The translations under genes were made by a program, and so were the position numbers. 64,000 nt of DNA from Fulvia fulva (taxonomy: Eukaryota; Ascomycota; Dothideomycetes; Mycosphaerellales; Mycosphaerellaceae), in the NCBI RefSeq assembly GCF_020509005.1, contig NC_063013.1, positions 2,108,001 through 2,172,000 of the forward strand, given 5' to 3'. Of the stretch, positions 31,343 through 40,432 are shown one piece after another. The notes under the pieces were generated by a model, which worked only from the letters and a program-made list of their open reading frames with translations, ran no database searches and was not told the origin of the DNA. Position 1 is the stretch's first letter, and each line of letters opens with the position of its first letter.

Positions 31343-31952
31343 GGCAATGCATATTCTTTTTGCTTCTCTTTTGGCATCACAGGTGTGTTTGTATCATTCA
31401 GTAGTCTTCGCCATGAGCTCAGAGTTCATGATAACGTCGAGCTGACGGTGGTCGCTCTTGGTTCGTATGGCCCTTGATTGCTTCGCGGACTTCTCACAGC
31501 GCCCAGGGTTACGTTCACTGCATGCTCGGTTCACGAAAGTCCTGATGCGTCGCAGGGACGGGCTGAATGAGGAGCAGCCATCGGCGCGACGCGCTGAGCG
31601 CCTCTGGGCCAGCGCTCAGTCCACGCATCGGCAGCGAGGCCCAGGGGGTTCAAACACTAGGATAGAAAGCAGTAGGGCTGCGCGCCGCCGCGGTGATCAA
31701 GAGCGTCTCTTGTGTTCCTTCATGAGAAACTTGCGCACCGGCTCGAAGTGGTGGCTCAGTATGTTGGAAATTGGCGAGAGTGCCTGAAGCGCATTCTGTC
31801 GGTACCCTTATGCTACATGGTGGATGATCATGCTACTATTTCGCCGGAACGCCACGCTACCATGCAAACATGCTCCCAACCAATAGGTCTAGGAAGGACT
31901 TCGAACCACCAGTCTCGGCAACTGCTGTTATGCGTGAATAGTAGCGCGTGCT

Positions 31953-34313
31953 CTACCACCATGCCTTTGCCTTCTTGGCGGCCTCTTCTGCTTCCGAATC
32001 GGTGTCGGTATCAGTCTCACTCTCTGATTCTTCGTCCTCGTCGGTGTTACTCTCGTAATCGCTCTCTTCTTGCGCGAGTTTCTCCTTAAGCTGTGATGGG
32101 GTTAGCATGAGCGGACATGAAGTACCATGCAAATGATACTGCGATGGGCAATGACATACCTTGCGATTGCGGACTGGCTTGTCTGGGTCAGCAGTCGGTT
32201 GTCCCTTGAGTGCAGCCATCTGGCCAGCGATAGAATCTAGACGGGCAGTTAGCATCATTCAATACAATCTGATTTTGTCGCGCTTACCCTCTTCAGGCTC
32301 CGAAATCTCATCTTCCTCGTCGACTTGCTGCACTTTGCTTGCGTCCTCAACCATCATCACCGCATCCTGCTTGTGGTTGAAGCCAATGTAGCTGTCACAC
32401 ACCAAGTGCATCTGAAACTTGTACTCTCCGGCTTGAGGTGGTGCTGCAAATTGCATCTTCAGGGTGACCACATTGAAGGTAGGCTTGCCCTCACTGTCGA
32501 AAGGCTTCTTATCAAAAGTGCTGAAAGTGAAAGGTGGCACTGCGACCTTGCCTTGTCGGTTGTCGGCAAGGAATACGTGCCACCTGGGTGCGCGGTCCTG
32601 AGGAAAGTATGGTGCATGCGCGAGAGGAACAAAGTGCTGCTCGGGCTCGATCTTCTGGGCCTTGATATCACCTTCCGCTGGATCCACATCCAGAAGGTCC
32701 TTCTCGTCGATCGGAGGAATGCTCGATGCTGGGGTGCCGGGTGGGATGAAGCGAGCCTTGATAACATATTGGACAAGCGAGGAACCGGTGATGTGCTTCT
32801 CGCCTTGGACCTTGAAGAATGCCTTCTCGACGCGTAGAAGAGGTAGCTGCTTGGCAACGCTCTCAGCAACCTTCAATCGATCGTTGGTGAGACCAGCGGC
32901 CTGCGCGAGCGCTTGTCGTTGTTCTGCAGGGAGAGCCATGAACGACTGAATAGTCATGTGCTCTCGTGTAGTGTTGACCGCGCCTTCTACTTCGCGTACA
33001 ATCTCAGGCGTAAAGTGTGGCAGTTGCAAGAGTGGGGCGCGACCAGCAGCATTTGGTGTGACAGCTTGAACAAGGGACTGCTCCACCTGGTACTCAGCCA
33101 TAAGCGGAGCAGTGTTGCCATAGGAAAGAACCGTCGATCGGAAGGCCTCTGCCATTTGGAGTGCGGTTGGCGCCAGCTCGTACTTCTCCGCCTCGAGAGA
33201 ATTGTCGTCCAGATCCAACCGGTTCAGGTACGCCCATAGAAGCGCGAGTGTCTTGCGGCGTGCAAGATCTTCCATTTCGTCCAGCTTCTTCTTGTCCTTT
33301 GGAAGCATTACGGCGCCGCTTTCGATCAAACCAGCCAGCTTACTTTCGACTCTGCCTAGCCCGTTGCCCTCACGTGCCCCAGATAAGATGTCCTTGAACT
33401 CGTCAGCGCTGCTCACAGCCGCAACGACGTCTCCAGCGTCCATGTTATCCCTGTAGTCCCTGAACATGTTACCTGCGCTAGTGACCAGGATCTTTTCTCG
33501 AGTCTTGGACTGCATGCCGTACCACCACTTGCCAACCAGCCACGGCAGACCGATGCCCAGTAGCAGACCATAGATTGCCAGAACATACTTCCCACTGCCT
33601 GCAGCAACGAGAAACTGTGGTAGCGCTATGCCAAAGCTCGTGCTCTGCTTGCCATCGGGGTTGCCGTACTGGATGAAGTTACTCCTGACCTCCTCATCCG
33701 TGAGCGCTTTGTAGGCCTTGACTATCTCAACCCAGTCGTCGTTGATGGTCTCGATCGTCTGATTGAGGGCAGGGTTGGGCTGTCGCTTGTCTGGGTGCAT
33801 GGTAATACTGAGCTTCCTGTATCGCGAGTTGATCTGCTTTTCAGAGGCAGACATGCCAATGTCGAGGATGTCGTAAGGGTTCCATATCTTGGGCTGTGAT
33901 CGGGCGGTGACTGCGATGAGGTATATCGAGTACAGGATCAGGAGCCATGCAGAGGCGGCGGTAATTATGCGCTTCAAGCGTAGCTACAGATCGGAACATG
34001 TCAGTCATTCCGATACTGGAGTCGGGAGGCCAGATGGCAGCACTCGGTGAGCGACACTTCGAGCGCGCACATCGCCTATTGCTTATCTGATACACACCTC
34101 TTTCCGCTTTTGCTTGGACCGCTGGCCAGCAATGATGTCGGCATCGTCTGGCTTGAAGGAACTGGTGATGTGGCCTGCTTTCGCCTGGCTGGTGGTGTCT
34201 GAGGGAGTGCGGAGCAGACTGTATGTGAGAGGGAGCGCGACGAAGGCGCTGACGGTGATTACGTAGAAAGGGTAGAACTGCGCATCGGCATCGTAGTTGT
34301 ATTCGTTCGACAT
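31953..34313 (-). CDS. SEC63: ER translocation protein Sec63
   Basis: Four exons on the minus strand: 34098-34313, 32288-33983, 32160-32236 and 31953-32090, for 708 aa; introns of 114, 51 and 69 bp with consistent phases. Sec63 recruits Kar2/BiP to the Sec61 channel for post-translational import. There are three membrane segments: FYVITVSAFVALPLTYSLL near residue 15, AWLLILYSIYLIAVT near 85 and a third around VLAIYGLLLGIGLPWLVG. Between the second and third is a lumenal J domain with HPD at about 135-137. The Brl (Sec63) domain follows. The acidic C-tail (ESDYESNTDEDEESESETD) ends KAKAWW; this tail binds Sec62 in yeast. The last two exons are small and flanked by clear CTAAC branch sites. Confidence 0.95.
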
Positions 34314-34650
34314 GGCGAATCGTGGATCTCGTGTCGTTGTATCGCAGTGCAGGTGTAGGCCAGGGAGGTTGCAGTGTCAAGGAATGTATGGCCTAGAGCA
34401 TCACAGCGCAAATGGGTGGAAAAAGGAAAACGTGCAGCGCAACAAGTTGTCCTCAAGTCACCTTTGAACTCCCAATTTAGCAGCTGCATGTAGAAACGTG
34501 TACAGTCTGCCGCGGGACCCTGACGTAGAATCCGGCAGCCTCGTCAATGCTGCAATCAATATTTGACTAAGACTTCAAGACTACAGTATGCTCTTCACAC
34601 CACTAACAACGTCTGCACTGTCATTCACACAACATCTGCACAACGCAGCC
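34314..34650. promoter_or_regulatory. Divergent SEC63 / FYV7 promoter region
   Basis: 337 bp between divergent start codons; presumably serves both genes. No specific element was identified. Confidence 0.4.
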
Positions 34651-35321
34651 ATGTCGGAAAAGAGAAAGCGAGATCACAACGACGGTGACGCCAAGGCTGA
34701 GCGAAAGAAGCAGAAGAAAGGCTTCCGTGTAGGTCCAGACAACCTGCCGGATGGCGTCTGGAAGAGAAAAAGTGAGAGTGCCTCGAGTCGGTCGGCATGC
34801 GCATGACTAACATTCTCCAAGACCAAGAGATTAAGCAGAACCTGATCGGCAAGGCCAAGATCTACAAGGAGTACACAAAGCTGAAGAAGCAACGCAAGAT
34901 CCCAGAGCAGGAAGAGTCAATACCACAACCAGCATCACTCGCCCTAGACGAAGAGAAAGCAAAGGAGGCAGATACAGCACCCCATCCGGACCGCCAAACC
35001 CTGATCGAGCGCGAAGCTAAGGAACCAGAAGAGGTGCAGCCGAGAAGGCCAGATCGCGAACCACGACGGAGGAAGCCGAAGGCAATACCCTTCAAGAAGG
35101 AGCACGAAGAGGCACTACAACGAAAAGCAGAGGCGGGAGAGAGAAGAAAAGCACGAGAAGCAGCACAACAAGAACGCCAGCAAAAGATCGAGGAGCGAGA
35201 AAAGTTCAGGAAAGCCATGTCGAAGGCGAGGACAGGTGGATGGAACGGGCAAAGAAAGCTAGGGCGTGAGAGCAAGCCGCTGCTGGAGAAGGTCAAGAGG
35301 ATTATGGGAGACAGCGGATGA
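34651..35321 (+). CDS. FYV7: rRNA-processing protein Fyv7-like
   Basis: Two exons, 34651-34771 and 34822-35321, encode 206 aa; the intron is 50 bp. Fyv7 is a small-subunit processome factor for 18S rRNA maturation in the nucleolus. The protein is very basic and helical: SEKRKRDHNDGDAKAERKKQ at the start, KKGFRVGPDNLPDGVWKRK before the splice and IKQNLIGKAKIYKEYTKLKK after it. The family-defining C-terminus is EEREKFRKAMSKARTGG followed by NGQRKLGRESKPLLEKVKRI. Lys/Arg-rich nuclear signals are plentiful. The start has a good context (GCAGCCATGTC) and the splice is required to keep the frame. Confidence 0.88.
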
Positions 35322-35781
35322 GAATGTTACTAGCGACCACCTGACGAAGATGATACCCACGTACGACAAACGCCTGACCATGTCAGACTACCAGCAAAAA
35401 GAATACGCATTGATGGTCCCACTACGAACCGAACGTAGGTCTTCCAGCCACGCAGTCACAAAGTGACTTTGTGATATCAACGGTTTGGCCAGCCAATTTT
35501 CGGGAACCTAAACGGCGCCTCTACTTCTCTTCGGCCGCACCTCATCCGCGATGGATATGCTATCCGACTGCACCACGGGGGCGATTATTAGTGAACGTAC
35601 TGAAAGATCACCTCATATATGAATTTGACAATGTGTAGTGGTACGGAGCATGTGAGAGAGTGGCACAGGGAAGGGTTTCAGTGAGGCATAATTCCTGCGT
35701 CATGTCATTCATTACACCATCCAAAATATTTCACAAGCGGTCCGTACTACCGTACTGTTATTGCTGGACCAACAGCTATGC
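35322..35781. other. Convergent intergenic region with a 19-bp palindrome
   Basis: TCACAAAGT-G-ACTTTGTGA, a perfect 9-bp inverted repeat with a one-base centre, lies at 35456-35474, 135 bp after the FYV7 stop. It may form a hairpin or a dimeric protein-binding site. Nothing else is recognised. Confidence 0.5.
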
Positions 35782-37778
35782 TCACTTGAAAAAGAAGTCG
35801 CTGATCTTCTGGCCGAAACTCCGCTTCTCAGGCTCCACGACACGACCCTCGCGATCGACAAGTGTCTTGCGATCCTCCTCGGCATTTGGCAAAGACTGTG
35901 TGTCGGTCAACCTGGGGTTCCTCAAGCACAATGCAAAGCCGATAAGTGGAACACACAAGCATAGACCAGTGATGGTGAGCAAACGCTGAGTGTGTCGGTA
36001 CGACTCAATAATAGCCTCACGCTCCGGTGTGCCGACAGGGTACTCAATCGCGGTGGTGAATGGGTCTCCGAACACGGCAGTGGCGAGGGTAGCGTTGGTG
36101 CTGACTGCGCCGAGGTTTCTCTGCAGCTCGCCTGGCAGGACCTGTCGCCAGATCGCACCAGAGACGGCGTTACCGAGTGAACTTCCAACATTGTAGACCG
36201 CGAGGTAAAGACCCGTGACGATAGCGACGTGCTCGTGTTTGGTAGCGGCCTGGATACTGGCTTGACCGACATACGGGAACAGACCACCGGCGATACCGAG
36301 CAGGACCTGCGCGCCGATAAGACCGGAGATGTTGCCGCTGGAAGACCCGCCACGGAAGTGAATAAGCAGGCCGAAGGACACGAGGTAGAGGACCGTGCCG
36401 ACGAGGACGAATGGTTTCAGGCGGCGGACGAAGAAGACAACCACTCCGGTTATGATACCACATAGGACGCTACAGAAGTTGAAAAGGCTGGTGATGCGAG
36501 TGGCGGAGAGGACAGACTGGTCAAAGGCCACGATTGCTACCGTGTAGAGGTAGTCACCTTGAAGAAACCAAACGAAGTTGAGCATGCAAGCCATGCCGAG
36601 AGGTCCCCAGACGCCGCGGTCTGTGAGGAGCTGTGGAAGTGTGTTAGCCGGTGCTGTGACGCTACAAGAGTGCGATAATATACACTTTGAATGGCACCAT
36701 TTGGTGTGGTGACTTTGCCTGCCAAAGGACAAACACTGGTGCGAGGAGGAAGCCGATGACCATCGGTGCAATGATGTGAGCTTGTGCCCATGACTGCGCA
36801 CCATCACCAGCCAATGTGAACGGAACCAGGATGAGTCCAAGACTGGCGATGATCAGGATAATGCCAATCACATCCAGCTGCCAGAAAAGTGCGACCAGTA
36901 ATTGAAGTGGGCCATACGTCTGAAACGGTGTCTTGTAGTTTGACATATCTTCGAGCTTCTTCGCGCGTCGGTGAGCCAGGAAGAGAACCAGGATGACTGG
37001 CAGGACCATGACTGGATAGATGATGGCCCACATTCCCACACCCCATCTCCAGGACGAGGTGGCCAAGACAGCTGCGGCGATATTACCACTAACCCAGCTG
37101 TTGATCAAGTATGGCGCGGCCGGGACGAAGGAGAAGAAGAGACGCGATCGGAGGGGGGTGACATCGGCAATGATGACTTCCACCTGCAAGGTAACGCAGG
37201 TGAAGCCGATCTGATAGATGACTGCACCAGCTGCGAAGGTGTGGACCTCGTTGGAGAAGGTTTCGACGATTGTGCCAACCACGTAGAAGACGACGGAGAC
37301 CAGAAGTAATTCGATACGGCCAAACACGTCAGCGATCTTGGCGGCCGTTGGCTGTGCTGCGGCTGCGATGACCGCTCGAACGACGGTGATGGTGGCGAGG
37401 AGGGAGTGGGTGCCATAACTGGCGGTGGCATTGGGCTGGGAATTGTTAGGTGAAGCATATAAGGTTGCCATGGAAGCTGCGCCGTCATACCTGGTAGACG
37501 TATCGAAGCGTGCCATCGAGGGTGTAGCAGTACGCCAGCAAGAAGATGGTGATGAACAGGAGAATGCGATCGTTGAAGGTGACGTGGCGCGCCAAAGCCT
37601 CGATGCGCTTCACACCCGGACTGGTGTCACCAGTGAGAACGACGGGCTCTGGTGAAGCGGCATATCGCTGCTCGTCGGACGAGGCGTATGGTTGATCTGT
37701 GAAATGTCAGCATGAGATTGTATGTGGTATCTATGCTGTGATCATGCCAGCGCTCGTGTAGGCCTTCTCGCCGGACAT
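35782..37778 (-). CDS. MFS siderophore-iron transporter (Arn/Sit/Mir type)
   Basis: Four exons on the minus strand: 37748-37778, 37491-37696, 36686-37435 and 35782-36630, for 611 aa. The first intron (37697-37747) appears to be GC-AG; the others are GT-AG of 55 bp each. About fourteen hydrophobic helices. [10 protein letters not shown] then [34 protein letters not shown] and [18 protein letters not shown] are typical of the siderophore-iron:proton symporter family, which imports ferric siderophores at the plasma membrane. A long extracellular loop near the C-terminus carries the [15 protein letters not shown] region conserved in these carriers. Which siderophore is carried cannot be told, and no NRPS or SidA-type gene is in the window. 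Confidence 0.88.
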
Positions 37779-38494
37779 CTTGACCAGTTGTCCTTCGAGC
37801 GCACTCGGCGGAGAGACAGAAATTGGTGGACCAGGTGGAGTTCAATGTTCATAGTAGAGCAAGGATCAGATTAGATGGGGAGCTGCGACGGGGAACATTG
37901 AATTTTAGGCTAGCAGTGAAGGCGTAGAGCTGTCAAGTCTCTGGGCACCAGCGCCATCGCGCTTGGCACACGTGGACTGGCATACAAGCGCGGCAGGAGT
38001 GGCCGTGCCTGGATGTTGGTTGTAATCCTTGCGACTCCTTCATGTGCGCCTGATCTACCACAGCATCGGAACTGTGAGGAAGAGCTGTATGCAATGGAGT
38101 CTGGCCCGGTGTGAAGTGCAGTGAAGTTGTTCCCCACACGTCGCAGATCCCATTGAGGTGAATCCCACGAAGGATGCTCGTGCAGATGTCGTCCGTCCCG
38201 TCGCTGTCGCCTCGGCTGAGGCAAAACGCATGTGCATGAAAGTGAGATGTGTTGGCGACATCGGACCGCCGAACAACGCTCGTGCGGAAGCCACGTTGTG
38301 TGCAGAATGAAGACGGCCAACTACATGTGCTTGGAAGGGACGGTAAGTAAAGACTTCTCGTTCTGATCACACACCTAGCCTCGTTCTCTTGTACCATGTG
38401 GCCCGGAATAGTGATCCCACGCTTCATGTTGCTGTGCCGCACGACACACGCAGACCTGCTAGGGGACAAGCAGTGATCGGCTGGATGAAACGCA
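37779..38494. other. Intergenic region
   Basis: Holds the promoter of the siderophore-type transporter and the 3' UTR of the PPR-like gene. Minus-strand frames at 37910-38586 lack domains and overlap the PPR gene end; not supported. Confidence 0.4.
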
Positions 38495-40432
38495 TCAGGC
38501 AGCCGCCGCCATACCTCCATATCCTCCGACATCGATCTGAACGTCCTGCTTTGCATCCATAGCTGCATTCCACGCCTCCTCGACATTCTTCCTCATATAC
38601 CTGCCCTTCTCTGCAAAGCCCTCGATGTCTTTCCCATGATCCTCAGAAGTCTGGAACACATCCCAACAACGCTCATCGCTTGCTCTTGCCAAATTCATAG
38701 CCAGTTGCTCCAGTGTGCCAAATCGTGGCATCCAGCCGAGGGGTTGCATATCCGCCAGATGGCGGAACGCCCAGTCGAGGAGTTCCTTGCCCTTTGATCG
38801 TTCAGTCTCTGCTGCAGCTGTGTCTTGGATGCTTGCAGCTTTCTGTAGAGCGGCCTTTCCTGCGCTGACGAAGACCAAGATGAGTCGATCGTACGTGAGA
38901 GCTGTCGGCACAACCCGCAAAGCTAGAAGCTCCGAGACAAGGAAAGAGGCCTGTTGCTCGTCTGGTGGTTCCGCAGTTCTGCAGCCCTTGAGAAGGAGGT
39001 TGAAAGTTTCGATGTTGGCAAAGGACTTCTGTGCCCCTTGGCTAATGGGCACAAACGTGTGAATCAGCTTGTAGATTTTCATCGCCTCTGGGAGGTTCCG
39101 CTGCTCAACATAGCATTCTATGAGGAGGTTCAGCGCAGCGATAGGAATCTTGCGATCCTGCGCATGTAGTTCCCGCAGTGTGGCGAATGCTTCCTTCACA
39201 AGCGCTGGTTTGTCACGGAGGTACAAGAATAGTGGCCGTGTCTCTGCAATACTTGGCTCCGTCTTCTCCAAGGGCATGATTGTGAGGATGCTGATGGCAC
39301 GGCTCAAGTCCGGCGGGCTGGCGGAAAGGTAAGTCGAGATCAGCAGCTCGTAGTGGATGGGCCGAAACGCAGTGCCTCGCTCGCTGAGTTGCGCAAACAC
39401 CTCCGTAGCCATGACTGCATCGCCTGCTTGTGCCGCCGTAGCGAGTACGTGAAGACAAACACCAGATGATGCGGTAATGTATCCTTGGTTCACCTGGCTG
39501 TTCCAAACCAGAGCTGTCGCGTCGTGATGTCGCGCCTCGCTGCCCTTGTCCAGCAGATGAGACCATAGGCTTTTGCTCAAGTTCATCTCGCTTGAGTCGT
39601 GCCGCACCCGCATGATGCGATATGCCTCTTCCACCTCTCCTGCATCGCATAGAACGTAGACGGCCATGTCCCAAAGCCAGGCGTCCACCCTGACATTCGA
39701 TCTCATATTGTCCAGCCGCTGCAATGCCTGCTCAAACAGCCCTTCCCTCAGCAATCCGACCACCACATCATGTTGCCCCTCCTCCGACAGCTGATACCAC
39801 CTCTTCTGCATGTAGTCCAGGATGTCCGTTCTCAGCAAGTGATCAACATGCACCGCTAGCACTCTCAACACAGCGTGACAGGTTCCAGAGTCCGGCTGCA
39901 AGCCTCCCTCATTCATCTCATCCAGCAGCATACTCACCCGCCATGCACTGCCCTGATCGTGGCTTGTGTTGCTCAGAATCATTGCATTGTAGATCTGCGT
40001 ACTCGGCCGTTCGCGCCGCTCTTTGACCAAATACTCGGCGAGCTGCCGACATCGTGTCGTCTTACCATCCACCGCAAAAGCTCGCAGTCGTCCATAAAGA
40101 AAGCTGGTCGGCTCGTTTACGAGGTTGGGCAACGCATCTTCCGATGGTCGCGCAATTGGTGGAACAATCTTGTTGTACGACACTGGCTTCGTACGCCGCA
40201 TTGGTTGGAGTACTGCATCGTGATGTCTGCTCGCTGCGTCGAGACGCGAGAGATTGGTGGGTCTATCGTATCGGCGCACACTCTGAGGTGATGGTCGGGG
40301 CGTGCTCAGGCATTGAAAGATTGGTCGCTTTGGCCGCCGCAAAAATTGAGCTGCTGGTGTCAAGGTGCTTTGCGACCACGCAGGGAACAAGCATTGCCAT
40401 AATGGATCGACGGGAGCTATTTTGTATGGCAT
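38495..40432 (-). CDS. Mitochondrial pentatricopeptide-repeat-like protein
   Basis: Single exon, 645 aa. The N-terminus is basic and Ser/Thr/Pro-rich with almost no acidic residues for 70 residues, consistent with mitochondrial import. From residue 110 the protein is an array of helix pairs of PPR type: for example STQIYNAMILSNT, GLQPDSGTCHAVLRVLAVHV, FEQALQRLDNMRSNVRVDAW, GEVEEAYRIMRVRHD, YVEQRNLPEAMKIYKLIHT and IETFNLLLKGCRT. Such proteins bind organellar RNA and act in mRNA stability, processing or translation. It ends in a Gly/Ala tail (VGGYGGMAAAA). I cannot assign a yeast orthologue. Confidence 0.75.
   Translation of the reverse strand: MPYKIAPVDPLWQCLFPAWSQSTLTPAAQFLRRPKRPIFQCLSTPRPSPQSVRRYDRPTNLSRLDAASRHHDAVLQPMRRTKPVSYNKIVPPIARPSEDALPNLVNEPTSFLYGRLRAFAVDGKTTRCRQLAEYLVKERRERPSTQIYNAMILSNTSHDQGSAWRVSMLLDEMNEGGLQPDSGTCHAVLRVLAVHVDHLLRTDILDYMQKRWYQLSEEGQHDVVVGLLREGLFEQALQRLDNMRSNVRVDAWLWDMAVYVLCDAGEVEEAYRIMRVRHDSSEMNLSKSLWSHLLDKGSEARHHDATALVWNSQVNQGYITASSGVCLHVLATAAQAGDAVMATEVFAQLSERGTAFRPIHYELLISTYLSASPPDLSRAISILTIMPLEKTEPSIAETRPLFLYLRDKPALVKEAFATLRELHAQDRKIPIAALNLLIECYVEQRNLPEAMKIYKLIHTFVPISQGAQKSFANIETFNLLLKGCRTAEPPDEQQASFLVSELLALRVVPTALTYDRLILVFVSAGKAALQKAASIQDTAAAETERSKGKELLDWAFRHLADMQPLGWMPRFGTLEQLAMNLARASDERCWDVFQTSEDHGKDIEGFAEKGRYMRKNVEEAWNAAMDAKQDVQIDVGGYGGMAAAA

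Larger units (their letters stand above)
30141..31952. other. 1.8-kb region with tRNA-like repeats and hairpins
   Basis: No protein gene is recognised. It contains a CCAAT box (30449), two related repeats at about 30708-30815 and 31174-31345, and a hairpin-rich segment at 31594-31644. See the separate entries. Confidence 0.45.

Noticed and set aside
34084..34094. ATCAGATAA-type iron-GATA site
   Set aside because: It matches the consensus of SreA-type regulators, but lies inside SEC63 intron 1, more than 3 kb from the siderophore-type transporter start.
37910..38586. Minus-strand frames before the PPR gene end
   Set aside because: Short, overlapping, no domain; the 37933-38586 frame overlaps the end of the PPR-like gene in another frame.
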